NCBI GenBank assembly: GCA_025980475.1
Contig: JAICXL010000012.1
Location: 1-44,063 of the forward strand
Direction of reading: 5' to 3'
DNA length: 44,063 nucleotides
Origin: Nocardioidaceae bacterium
Lineage (GTDB): Bacteria > Actinomycetota > Actinomycetes > Propionibacteriales > Nocardioidaceae
A program made the position numbers and the translations under genes. Position 1 is the stretch's first letter. The number at the start of each line of letters is the position of its first letter. This document shows positions 24,622 to 32,514 of the stretch, piece by piece. The notes below the pieces were generated by a model, which was not told where the DNA came from, ran no database searches, and worked only from the letters and a program-made list of their open reading frames with translations.

Positions 24622-25406
24622 GGCATGCTCCCCTGCTCGGCCGGCGCGGACGTCGTGGCCGGCCGGTGCAGCAGCCCGAGGGCACGGCGCTTCAGCTCGG
24701 TGAACTCCGCTGTGGTGAGAGTGTCGATCCCCCGGGGACGGGGCAGGTCGACCTCGATAGTGGCCGCGATGCTGCCCGGCCGGCCGGTCATCACCGCCAC
24801 ACGGTCGGAGAGGAAGATCGCCTCGTCGACGTCGTGGGTGACGAACAGGATGGTCATGTTCAGGTCCTGGCAGACCGACAGCAGCCACATCTGCATGTCC
24901 AGCCTGGTCTGGGAATCGAGAGCTCCGAAGGGCTCGTCGAGCAGCAGGACATCGGCCCGGAGCGCCAGCGTGCGCATCAGCGCGACCCGCTGCCGCATCC
25001 CTCCCGAGAGGGCGTGGGGGTAGTGGTTGAGGAAGTCGCCCAGTCCGTAGCGGGCTGCCAGCCGCGCCGCCTCCTGCTTGTCCGCCCGGGTCGTCCCTCG
25101 GGTCAGCGCCGCCCCCAGGACGATGTTGCCGATCACCGTGCGCCACGGCACCAGGAGGTCCTTCTGCAACATGTACCCGACGTGGCCGGTCTCGCCGGTC
25201 ACCTCCTGCCCGTCCAGCAGGACGCGACCGGAGGTCGGCTGGATCAACCCGGACACGATGTTGAACAGCGTGGACTTGCCGCAGCCCGACGGTCCCACGA
25301 TCGAGACGAACTGGCCCCGGCCCAGTGTCAGGTCGACCTCGTTGAGGGCAGGGGTGCCGTCGAAAACGCAGGAGATGCCCTCCACCGCCAACTTGGGCCC
25401 GTTCAC
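24618..25406 (-). CDS. ABC importer ATPase (SsuB/TauB type)
   Basis: About 262 aa. Walker A is VGPSGCGKST, the Q-loop is MLQKDLLVPWRT, the signature is LSGGMRQRVALMR, Walker B is LLLDEPFGALD and the H-loop is VTHDVDEA. These match the nitrate/sulfonate/taurine ATPase group. GTG at 25406 overlaps the LacI stop (GTGA), with AAGGGGG a few bases upstream; GTG at 25409 is an equal alternative. It energises the permease encoded next and so belongs to the LacI-controlled operon. Confidence 0.9.
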   Translation of the reverse strand: MNGPKLAVEGISCVFDGTPALNEVDLTLGRGQFVSIVGPSGCGKSTLFNIVSGLIQPTSGRVLLDGQEVTGETGHVGYMLQKDLLVPWRTVIGNIVLGAALTRGTTRADKQEAARLAARYGLGDFLNHYPHALSGGMRQRVALMRTLALRADVLLLDEPFGALDSQTRLDMQMWLLSVCQDLNMTILFVTHDVDEAIFLSDRVAVMTGRPGSIAATIEVDLPRPRGIDTLTTAEFTELKRRALGLLHRPATTSAPAEQGSMP

Positions 25407-26470
25407 CACGCGCCCCCTTCCTCGAGTTTGTCCGGACACCCGCACGAGCCGCGCAGGCAGAGCCGCACGGGAAGTCGGACGGTCCTCGCGGCCGGCTGCG
25501 GGGACCGATCCGTCAGGGTCCGCACGGCGAGCTCGCCGGCCGCCCTGACGTCTTGTCGCATCGTGGTCAGGCCGGGAACCGTGAATGCCGCCTGCTCGAG
25601 TCCGTCGAACCCGATCACGGCAAGATCCTCGGGCACCCGGATCCCTCGGTGCGCAGCGGCCCTCAGCACGCCGAACGCCTGCTCGTCCGAGGCGACGAAG
25701 ACCGCACGCGGCCGGTCCGCCCGGTCGAGCAGCTCCAGTGCCCCCCGGTAGCCCGCAGCGCGACCGAACGCGGTGCGCAGCAACAACCGACCCGACATGG
25801 GCACCAGGGCCTCGTCCAGCGCACGCGACCATCCCTCCACTCGCTCCTCGGAGCTGGCGAGCCCGTCCGGGCCGGCGAGGCAGGCGACCTCGCTGTAGCC
25901 GTGCTCGAGCAGGTGGCGGGTGGCCGCTGCCGCTCCGGCGACGTTGTCGGGCAGGACCGCCGGCACCGCCAGGCCGGGCACAGGACGGTCCAGCACCACG
26001 ACGGGAACCGCCGACTCACGCAACCGCTGCGCGGAGGCGCGACCGTCCCCGATCGGCACCAGGATGAGCCCAGCCACCCGGTACTGCAGGAACAGCTCGA
26101 CGTAGCGTTGCTCGCGCTCCTCGCTGCCCATCGAGTTGCCCACCAGCAGGGCGTTGCCGCCGTCGAAGCCTCGGTCCTCCACCCACCTGCCGAGCTCACC
26201 GAAGAAGGGGTTCGCCAGGTCCGGGACGATCAGGCCGATGGCTTGCGTCCGGCGGGCCCGCAGGGAGCGGGCCAGGGCGTTCGGCCGGTACCCGAGGGCC
26301 TCGATCGCCTCAAGGACGCGCTCCTTCGTCGCCGCGCTGACGGGCCGCGGCCCGTCGTTCACGACGTAGCTCACCACCGCCGTGGACGTACCCGCCAGCC
26401 GGGCGACCTCGTCCCGGGTCGGGTAACGACGGGTGCCGCGACCCTTGGCAGCACCGGCGCGGGAAGACAA
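25403..26470 (-). CDS. LacI-family transcriptional regulator
   Basis: A 355-aa protein. The N-terminal helix-turn-helix is TRDEVARLAGTSTAVVSYVVN with the hinge SLRARRTQAIGLIVPDLANPFF, then a periplasmic-binding-protein-like effector domain. The C-terminus has a cysteine group (LCLRGSCGCP) common in actinobacterial members. The start is TTG at 26470 with AGGAAG 7 nt upstream. It leads the operon it probably controls, and a 14-bp palindrome with the central CG typical of LacI operators lies 15 bp upstream at 26485. The likely effector is a nucleoside, base or ribose, by context. Confidence 0.92.
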   Translation of the reverse strand: MSSRAGAAKGRGTRRYPTRDEVARLAGTSTAVVSYVVNDGPRPVSAATKERVLEAIEALGYRPNALARSLRARRTQAIGLIVPDLANPFFGELGRWVEDRGFDGGNALLVGNSMGSEEREQRYVELFLQYRVAGLILVPIGDGRASAQRLRESAVPVVVLDRPVPGLAVPAVLPDNVAGAAAATRHLLEHGYSEVACLAGPDGLASSEERVEGWSRALDEALVPMSGRLLLRTAFGRAAGYRGALELLDRADRPRAVFVASDEQAFGVLRAAAHRGIRVPEDLAVIGFDGLEQAAFTVPGLTTMRQDVRAAGELAVRTLTDRSPQPAARTVRLPVRLCLRGSCGCPDKLEEGGAW

Positions 26471-26484
26471 CGGAGTGCTTCCTA

Positions 26485-26498
26485 TCTACTCGTGTAGA
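26485..26498. promoter_or_regulatory. Candidate LacI-type operator
   Basis: TCTACTCGTGTAGA has 5-bp arms TCTAC/GTAGA and a central CG, the usual geometry of LacI-family sites. The sequence TGTAGACC at its right side (26493-26500) recurs 24 bp away at 26517-26524. It lies just before the LacI gene, so autoregulation of the nucleoside operon is likely. The remainder of 26499-26719 up to the CoA-transferase gene holds no gene I can support. Confidence 0.55.
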
Positions 26499-26719
26499 CC
26501 AGACTGATCATCGGAATGTAGACCCGCCCTCCGATGGTGTCAATGAGGCTCGACGCAGATGAGGTCAGTCATTTCGGCGTCGAGCCGGCGCCTGTGTCTG
26601 CACCGGGAGGACCGGGCTTCCCGCATGGATCACAGGCCGGCATCACCCCATCGCGAAACGGCGTTGGACTCCCCGAGCGATCACTGCGCATGATGGAAGG
26701 ACCGGCACCGAGGAGGACC

Positions 26720-27859
26720 ATGCTGCCCCTGGAAGGCATCACCGTCATCAGCATCGAGCAGGCGGTCGCGGCGCCGTTCGCCACCCGCCAGCTGGCCGAC
26801 CTGGGCGCGCGGGTGATCAAGGTCGAGCGGCGCGGTGCTGGCGACTTCGCCAGGGGGTACGACGAGACCGTGCACGGGTTGTCCAGCCACTTCGTCTGGC
26901 TGAACCGATCCAAGGAGTCGGTCGAGCTCGACCTGAAGGACGCCGACGACCTGGCGCTGCTGCACAAGCTGCTGGGCAAGGCCGATGTGTTCGTGCAGAA
27001 CCTCGCGCCCGGTGCTGCTGACCGGCTCGGCCTGTCGGCGAAGGTGCTCCGCGCAGACAACCCACGGCTGGTGCATGCGTCGGTCTCCGGCTACGGCGAG
27101 GGTGGGCCCTACACGACCAAGAAGGCCTACGACCTGCTGGTGCAGTGCGAGTCCGGCCTGGTCTCGATCACCGGCACGCCCGAGACGCCGTCGAAGGTGG
27201 GCATCTCCGCTGCCGACATCGCCGCGGGCATGTACTGCTACTCCGGCATTCTCACCGCCCTCTTCCAGCGCGAGCGCACCGGCGAGGGCGCCGAGCTGTC
27301 GGTGTCGATGCTCGAGGCGCTCGGCGAGTGGATGGGCTTCCCGTTCTACTACGGCGTGTACGGCGGCACGCCGCCTCCGCGGATCGGGGCCAGCCACGCG
27401 GCCATCGCTCCCTACGGGCCGTTCCACTGCGCCTCCGGGCAGCAGGTGTTCCTCGGCATCCAGAACGAGCGAGAGTGGCTGGCGTTCTGCCGCGACGTGC
27501 TCGAGGACGAGTCGCTCGCGGCCGACGAGCGGTTCTCGACCAACAGCAGCCGGGTCGCCAACCGCGACCAGCTCACCGCAAAGATCGAGGCACGCTTCGC
27601 GGTGCAGCCCAGCGATGAGGTCGTGGCCCGACTCGACTCGGTGGGCATCGCCAACGCCCGGCTCCGCGACGTGCAGGAGTTCTTCGACCACCCCCAGCTC
27701 GCGGCCCGCGACCGGTGGCGCGACGTGGACACCCCGAACGGGCCGATCCGCGCACTGGTGCCGCCGGCGACGCTCGCCGGCCAGGAGCCGGTGATGGGTC
27801 CGGTGCCGCGGCTCGGAGAGCACAACGAGAGGCTCCGCGCGGAGGTGTCGGCACCGTGA
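26720..27859 (+). CDS. CaiB/BaiF family (class III) CoA-transferase
   Basis: A 379-aa protein. The start MLPLEGITVISIEQAVAAPF, ADLGARVIKVERRGAGDFARG and NRSKESVELDLKD are family landmarks, and the predicted nucleophile is Asp138 in the KAYDLLVQ motif. Class III enzymes move CoA between carboxylic acids such as succinyl-CoA and an acceptor. The ATG at 26720 follows AGGAGG by 3 nt; the frame stays open upstream but without a comparable site. It opens an operon with acyl-CoA dehydrogenase, CitE-like lyase and hydratase, so an itaconate, mesaconate, citramalate or branched dicarboxylate acceptor is plausible. The exact substrate is not readable. Confidence 0.9.
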   Translation: MLPLEGITVISIEQAVAAPFATRQLADLGARVIKVERRGAGDFARGYDETVHGLSSHFVWLNRSKESVELDLKDADDLALLHKLLGKADVFVQNLAPGAADRLGLSAKVLRADNPRLVHASVSGYGEGGPYTTKKAYDLLVQCESGLVSITGTPETPSKVGISAADIAAGMYCYSGILTALFQRERTGEGAELSVSMLEALGEWMGFPFYYGVYGGTPPPRIGASHAAIAPYGPFHCASGQQVFLGIQNEREWLAFCRDVLEDESLAADERFSTNSSRVANRDQLTAKIEARFAVQPSDEVVARLDSVGIANARLRDVQEFFDHPQLAARDRWRDVDTPNGPIRALVPPATLAGQEPVMGPVPRLGEHNERLRAEVSAP

Positions 27860-28089
27860 TCGCCGCAGACCTGGCTCGCTGGGCGCACGACCTCGCGCCG
27901 ACGGACGACGACCCGCACATCAGCACCGTCTGCGTGCCCGCGACCCTCGCCCAGCGTCCGCCGACCCCAGCCGAGATGGAGCGCAAGGTCGCCGACTGCC
28001 TGGTCGGCACGCCGCTCTCCGCGGATGACGTCACCTGGGTGGCAGCACCGGAGCTGCTCCGGTCCGTGCTCGATCCGGCGCTGGACTGA
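27856..28089 (+). CDS. Small ORF, possible internally deleted MmgE/PrpD remnant
   Basis: A 77-aa product starting at GTG, overlapping the CoA-transferase stop (GTGA). The first residues (LARWAHDLAPTDDD) resemble the opening helix of MmgE/PrpD dehydratase/decarboxylase proteins. The second half (RPPTPAEMERKVADCL, then ADDV) resembles their C-terminal P..P.t..E...Kv.dc element, but the roughly 370 residues between are missing. MmgE/PrpD proteins normally have about 450 residues. An in-frame internal deletion would explain a short gene that keeps the start, stop and operon coupling. It may instead be an unrelated small protein. Confidence 0.55.
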   Translation: MIAADLARWAHDLAPTDDDPHISTVCVPATLAQRPPTPAEMERKVADCLVGTPLSADDVTWVAAPELLRSVLDPALD

Positions 28090-28112
28090 ATCCCTGTCCC
28101 ACAAGGAGAACC

Positions 28113-29270
28113 ATGGACAACCTGTCCGCCGAGGAGACCGCGATCGTCGAGCTGGTCCGCGACTGGGTCACCCACGAGGTCAGACCGGTCGCCCATGAGC
28201 TGGAGCACGCGAACGCCTATCCCGAGATGCTGATCGAGCAGATGAAGCAGCTGGGCATCTTCGGGCTGGCGATCGGCGAGCCGTGGGGCGAGTCGAGAGT
28301 GAGCCTGCCGTGCTACGTGCTGGTCACCGAGGAGCTCGCCCGCGGCTGGATGAGCCTGGCCGGCGCGATGGGCGGGCACACCGTGGTCGCCAAGCTGATC
28401 CAGGGCTTCGGGACCGAGGAGCAGAAGGACCGTTACCTGCCGCGGATGGCGACCGGTGAGCTGCGTGCGACGATGGCGCTGACCGAGCCGGGCGGTGGGT
28501 CGGACCTGCAGGCGATGCGCACCACCGCGGTCAGGGACGGCGACGGCTACGTCGTCAACGGCTCGAAGATGTGGATCACCAACGCCCGCCGTTCCGGCCT
28601 GGTCGCGTTGCTGTGCAAGACCGACCCGCAGGCCGAACCCGCGCACAAGGGGATCAGCATCCTGCTGGTGGAGAAGGGTGGGGGGTTCACGGTCTCGCGG
28701 GACCTGTCCAAGCTCGGCTACAAGGGTGTGGAGACCTGCGAGCTGTCGTTCGAGGAGATGCGGGTGCCGACGGCCCAGCTGCTCGGCGGTGTCGAGGGCA
28801 GGGGGTTCGCGCAGATGATGCGCGGCCTGGAGGTCGGCCGGCTGCAGGTCGCGGCCCGCGCCGTGGGCGTCGGCCGGGCCGCCCTGGAGGACGCACTGGC
28901 CTACGCCCAGCAGCGGGAGAGCTTCGGGGTGCCGATCTGGAAGCACCAGGCGATCGGCCACTACCTGGCCGACATGGCGACCAAGCTCGAGGCCGCCCGG
29001 CAGCTGACCCAGTACGCCGCCCGCCGGGCCGAGACCGCCGACCGCGCCGACATGGAGGCCGGGATGGCCAAGCTGTTCGCCTCCGAGACCGCGATGCAGA
29101 TCGCGCTGGACGCGGTGCGGATCCACGGCGGCTACGGCTACTCCACCGAGTTCGACGTCGAGCGGTACTTCCGCGACGCGCCGCTGATGATCGTCGGCGA
29201 GGGCACCAACGAGATCCAGAAGAACGTGATCGCCCGGCAGCTGGTCAGGCGCGGGACCGTGGCCCCGTGA
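28113..29270 (+). CDS. Acyl-CoA dehydrogenase
   Basis: A 385-aa flavoprotein of usual length. The FAD/substrate loop MALTEPGGGSDLQAMRTTA, the GSKMWITNARRSGL segment and the C-terminal IHGGYGYSTEFDVERYFRD signature are present. The catalytic base is E363 in VGEGTNEIQ. It forms the alpha,beta double bond of an acyl-CoA and passes electrons to ETF. AAGGAG lies before the ATG at 28113. In this operon it could make the enoyl thioester that the MaoC/HTD2-type protein hydrates. The acyl chain is unknown. Its stop lies in the first unit of a 12-bp tandem repeat. Confidence 0.93.
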   Translation: MDNLSAEETAIVELVRDWVTHEVRPVAHELEHANAYPEMLIEQMKQLGIFGLAIGEPWGESRVSLPCYVLVTEELARGWMSLAGAMGGHTVVAKLIQGFGTEEQKDRYLPRMATGELRATMALTEPGGGSDLQAMRTTAVRDGDGYVVNGSKMWITNARRSGLVALLCKTDPQAEPAHKGISILLVEKGGGFTVSRDLSKLGYKGVETCELSFEEMRVPTAQLLGGVEGRGFAQMMRGLEVGRLQVAARAVGVGRAALEDALAYAQQRESFGVPIWKHQAIGHYLADMATKLEAARQLTQYAARRAETADRADMEAGMAKLFASETAMQIALDAVRIHGGYGYSTEFDVERYFRDAPLMIVGEGTNEIQKNVIARQLVRRGTVAP

Positions 29271-29314
29271 CAGATCCCGTGACAGATCCCGTGACAGATC
29301 CCCTGACAGATCCC
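29267..29314 (+). repeat. 12-bp tandem repeat across a stop/start junction
   Basis: Four consecutive 12-bp units, GTGACAGATCCC three times and CTGACAGATCCC once, start exactly at the GTGA where the acyl-CoA dehydrogenase stop overlaps the first possible lyase start. Each GTG unit is an in-frame start for the lyase and also gives a TGA in the dehydrogenase frame. Copy changes would lengthen the lyase N-terminus by four residues (TDPV) without changing frame. Confidence 0.9.
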
Positions 29315-30124
29315 GTGGCGGGGACCGTGAGGGACCTGGCGACTGCCCGGACGCTGCTGTTCGTCCCCGGCGACCGCCCCGACCGGTTCGACAAGGCCAC
29401 CGCCGCGGGTGCGGACCTGGTGATCATCGACCTCGAGGACGCGGTCCGCGCCGAGCGCAAGGAGCGGGCCCGGGAGTCGGTGCGCGACTGGCTGGTGGAC
29501 CGCCCGGCCGGCCGCCGGGCCTGCGTTCGGGTCAACGCGGTCGGAACGCCGTGGCACGACGCCGACCTCGCGGTGCTACGTGGACTGGCCGCCGGGATCG
29601 TGCTGCCGATGGCCGACGACGCCTTCGCCGCGACCGCGGTGCACCGGGCGGCCGACGCGCCGGTGCTCGCGATCGTCGAGACGGCTCGCGGGGTGCTGCG
29701 CTGCGCCGAGCTGGCCGAGGCCGAGGGCGTCGTACGCCTCGCCTTCGGGGCGCTCGACCTGGCCGCAGACCTGGGCACCGACGATGCGGACACGTTCGCC
29801 CGGGTGCGCACCCAGCTTGTCCTCGCGAGCCGCGCCGCGGGCCTGGAGGGGCCGGTCGACTCGGTCACCACCGACCTCACGTACGGCGCTGCCGCAGGCC
29901 GCGATGCCGTTGCCGGCAAGGCCGCCGGGATGCGCGGCAAGCTGTGCGTGCATCCGCGACAGGTCGGCCCGGTCGCCGCCGCGTTCGCACCCGACCAGGC
30001 CGAGGTGGCGTGGGCCAGGCAGGTCCTCCAAGCCGGTGGAGACGGCGGCGTCGCGGTGCTCGACGGCGCGATGCTCGACGAGCCGGTGCTCGCCCGCGCC
30101 CGCCGGATCCTGGAGCAGGCATGA
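29267..30124 (+). CDS. HpcH/HpaI aldolase / CitE-like acyl-CoA lyase
   Basis: About 285 aa if started at the GTG overlapping the dehydrogenase stop. GTGs at 29279, 29291, 29315 and 29327 are alternatives, and the conserved fold begins only at LLFVPGDRPDRFDKA, so 29327 is a fair choice. CitE-family motifs are IIDLEDAVR, ACVRVNAVG, AIVETARGV, FGALDLAADLG and GKLCVHPRQV. Relatives split citramalyl-, malyl- or HMG-like CoA esters with Mg2+. The stop overlaps the hydratase start (ATGA). Pairing with a CoA-transferase and hydratase suggests citramalyl-CoA cleavage to acetyl-CoA and pyruvate, by inference. Confidence 0.85.
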   Translation: MTDPVTDPVTDPLTDPVAGTVRDLATARTLLFVPGDRPDRFDKATAAGADLVIIDLEDAVRAERKERARESVRDWLVDRPAGRRACVRVNAVGTPWHDADLAVLRGLAAGIVLPMADDAFAATAVHRAADAPVLAIVETARGVLRCAELAEAEGVVRLAFGALDLAADLGTDDADTFARVRTQLVLASRAAGLEGPVDSVTTDLTYGAAAGRDAVAGKAAGMRGKLCVHPRQVGPVAAAFAPDQAEVAWARQVLQAGGDGGVAVLDGAMLDEPVLARARRILEQA

Positions 30125-30930
30125 CCGCGCCGCAGGCGACCCGGATCGTCCACGAGGAGGTCATCGCCGCCGAGCCGGTCCAGGCCCTGGCGGGCCTGCT
30201 CGACGTCGACGCCCCCGGCGGCGGGGAGGTCCCCGAGCTGTGGCACTGGGTCCACCTCCTCGACCGGCCCGCGACGGGCGACCTTGGGGCAGACGGCCAT
30301 CCGACGACCGGGATCCCGGCGCCCCCAGGCACCGGGATGCGCCGGATGTTCGCCGGCGGCCGGGTCGAGACCCACCGGCGGCTCCGCATCGGCGAACCCG
30401 CGACGCGCACCACCTGGATCGCCACCGAGGTCGAGAAACAGGGGCGCACCGGGCCGCTGCGGTTCGTCACCGTCCACCACGAGATCCGTCAGGGCGACCA
30501 GGTCGCCACCGTCGAGGAGCAGGACATCGTCTACCGCGCGCCCGGCGGCCCGCTCCCCGGCCAACCCCCTGTGGGCCTGCCGGACCGAGATCCGAGGCTC
30601 ACGCTCGAGGTCGACGAGCGGCTGCTGTTCCGGTTCTCCGCGCTGACCTACAACGCCCACCGGATCCACTACGACCGCGACTGGTGCCGACACGAAGGGT
30701 ACGACGACCTGGTCGTGCACGGGCCGCTGCAGGCGTTGATGATGGGCGAGCTCGCCCGCCGCAACGGCGTCCCGCTCCTCGGCCACCGGTTCGTCTACCG
30801 GCTCATCGCCCCGATGCTCGGCCCCCAGACCATGCACACCCTCCCGTCCCCGGACGGACTCGCCGCGGGAGCCGAGGTGCGCGCCGCCGACGGCCGCGTC
30901 ACCGCTGTCAGCTTCTGGCCCGCGATCTGA
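30121..30930 (+). CDS. MaoC/FAS1-like dehydratase (mesaconyl-CoA hydratase / HTD2 type)
   Basis: A 269-aa double-hotdog protein. The N-terminal half reads PELWHWVHLLDRP and MRRMFAGGRVE. The C-terminal half has the hydratase motif FSALTYNAHRIHYDRDWCR, with the active-site Asp and His, then YDDLVVHGPLQALMM. This layout is typical of HTD2/mesaconyl-C4-CoA hydratase-like proteins. It adds or removes water on an enoyl-CoA. ATG overlaps the lyase stop. With the lyase it would form a hydratase-lyase pair as in itaconate or mesaconate breakdown. The precise enoyl-CoA is not deducible. Confidence 0.87.
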   Translation: MTAPQATRIVHEEVIAAEPVQALAGLLDVDAPGGGEVPELWHWVHLLDRPATGDLGADGHPTTGIPAPPGTGMRRMFAGGRVETHRRLRIGEPATRTTWIATEVEKQGRTGPLRFVTVHHEIRQGDQVATVEEQDIVYRAPGGPLPGQPPVGLPDRDPRLTLEVDERLLFRFSALTYNAHRIHYDRDWCRHEGYDDLVVHGPLQALMMGELARRNGVPLLGHRFVYRLIAPMLGPQTMHTLPSPDGLAAGAEVRAADGRVTAVSFWPAI

Positions 30931-30955
30931 GCAGCGTCGGGGCGCGACCCGACGG

Positions 30956-32131
30956 TCAGAGGACCTCGAAGCGGATCCCCACTCGCTGCAACCGCTCGAG
31001 GAGCCGGTCGCCCATGGCGACCGCGGTGGTCACCTGGCCAGCGACCGCAGGGTTGTCGTCGTAGGCCAGGCACAGCGCGGACTCGGCGAGCATCTTCGAG
31101 GTCTCGGTGTAGCCGGGGTCGCCACCGGAGACCCGGGTGTGCACCGTCTTGCCGCCGGACTCGCCGACGAAGTCGACGGTGAACCACGACTTCGCGCGTC
31201 GGGACGGCGACGGCCCGTCGCCGGGCTTGATCCGCTTGAGCAGCTGGCGGCGCAGCGGCGGCACCTGGGCGGCGGCCAGCATCGCGCCCACGGCCGCGAC
31301 GCCGCCGGCCGCGAAGCGCAGCGTCTTGGTGCCGGCGTAGTGGGAGTAGCGGAAGTCGGGTCCGTACGACGACAACGCGGCACCCGACCTGGCCACCACG
31401 AAGGGGTCGATCGTCGGCAGTGGCAGCAACCAGTAGCCGAGCAGCGGGTCCCGGTGCGGCTTGCCGGCCACCGCCCGGGAGCGGCGCCCGGTGGGCCGTG
31501 GCTCCGCCTGCCGGCGCGCGGCCATCGCCCGGCGCATCTGCGGCCCGCGCGACATCGCGACCATCGCCGAGTGGAAGGTGCCTCCGGAGAACTGCGCGCC
31601 GGAGCGGACCACTCCCCGCAGCCGGATCGGCGCGTCCCCAGGCAGCTGCCGGACGGTGAAGAACGCCCCGAGGTCGTGCGGCACCGAGTCGAAGCCGCAC
31701 GCGTGCACCAGCCGGGCCCGGGTGGCGAGGGCGGTCGCGTGGTGCTCGACGTACATCTGGTCCACGAACTCGGGCTCGCCGGTCAGGTCGACGTAGTCGG
31801 TGCCTGCCTCCGCGCAGGCCCGCACCACCGGCTCGCCGTGCAGCAGGTAGGGCCCGACGGTGCTGATCAGCACCCGCGCCCTCCCGGCCACGGCCCGCAG
31901 CGACTCGTCGTCGCGGGAGTCTGCGTGCAGCAGCGGCAGCTCGGCGAGCCCCGGGTCGGACTGGGCCAGCCGGCCGCGGACGGCCATCAGCTTGGCCCGG
32001 TTGCGGCCGGCCAGCGCCCACCGGCAGCCCGCGGGCGCATGGGCGGCGAGGTGGCCGGCCACCAGCTCGCCGGTGAACCCGGTGGCCCCGAAGAGCACGA
32101 CGTCGAAGTCACGGTCCTGCGCATCAGTCAC
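30956..32131 (-). CDS. Saccharopine dehydrogenase-like oxidoreductase (trans-acting enoyl reductase type)
   Basis: About 391 aa. The N-terminal Rossmann motif is FGATGFTGELVAGHLA, then ISTVGPYLLHGEPVVRACAEAGTDYVDLTGEPEF and HACGFDSVPHDLGAFF. These match the actinobacterial saccharopine-dehydrogenase-like group that includes trans-acting enoyl reductases of lipid biosynthesis. GTG at 32131 is chosen because the Rossmann strand starts eight residues later; the frame is open to 32161. It converges with the hydratase gene (25-bp gap) and is a single-gene unit. Its substrate, possibly a lipid, is inferred from family only. Confidence 0.86.
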   Translation of the reverse strand: MTDAQDRDFDVVLFGATGFTGELVAGHLAAHAPAGCRWALAGRNRAKLMAVRGRLAQSDPGLAELPLLHADSRDDESLRAVAGRARVLISTVGPYLLHGEPVVRACAEAGTDYVDLTGEPEFVDQMYVEHHATALATRARLVHACGFDSVPHDLGAFFTVRQLPGDAPIRLRGVVRSGAQFSGGTFHSAMVAMSRGPQMRRAMAARRQAEPRPTGRRSRAVAGKPHRDPLLGYWLLPLPTIDPFVVARSGAALSSYGPDFRYSHYAGTKTLRFAAGGVAAVGAMLAAAQVPPLRRQLLKRIKPGDGPSPSRRAKSWFTVDFVGESGGKTVHTRVSGGDPGYTETSKMLAESALCLAYDDNPAVAGQVTTAVAMGDRLLERLQRVGIRFEVL

Positions 32132-32247
32132 GGGACCCACTCTCCCCGGTGCAACCGGCATCGGCCAAGTCGCGTCCCATTCCCGTGCAACCCGAGCCCT
32201 GCCCTGACCGCGCCACCAGCGCTGGTGCGCGTCGTACGCTGGTCCGC

Positions 32248-32514
32248 ATGTGCCGCAACATCCGGACGCTCCACAATTTCGACCCGCCGGCCACGCGCGA
32301 GGAGATCCACGCTGCCGCCGTGCAGTACGTCCGCAAGATCAGTGGCTCGACCAAGCCGTCCCAGGCCAACCAGGCCGCCTTCGACGCCGCCGTCACGGAG
32401 GTCGCCACGACCACCGCGCGGCTCCTCGGCGCGCTGACCACGACCGCCCCGCCGAAGAACCGTGAGGAGGAGGCCGCCAGGGCGCGCGCGCGGGCACAGC
32501 TGCGCTATGGCTGA
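32248..32514 (+). CDS. DUF2277 family protein
   Basis: An 88-aa protein starting MCRNIRTLHNFDPPATREEI, the highly recognisable N-terminus of DUF2277, followed by AAVQYVRKISGSTKPSQANQ. No function is known for this family. The ATG at 32248 matches the family start, although the frame is open to 32149. It ends 8 bases inside the Sir2 gene, so the two are translated together. The C-terminus is rich in Arg/Ala/Glu and helical. Confidence 0.92.
   Translation: MCRNIRTLHNFDPPATREEIHAAAVQYVRKISGSTKPSQANQAAFDAAVTEVATTTARLLGALTTTAPPKNREEEAARARARAQLRYG

Noticed and set aside
28571-29266. Extension of the CitE-like lyase upstream into the dehydrogenase gene
   Set aside because: Translation before 29267 is Arg/Gly-rich shadow of the dehydrogenase; the CitE fold begins after 29327.
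29267-29314. CRISPR-like array
   Set aside because: The 12-bp units are contiguous, with no spacers, and there are no cas genes.
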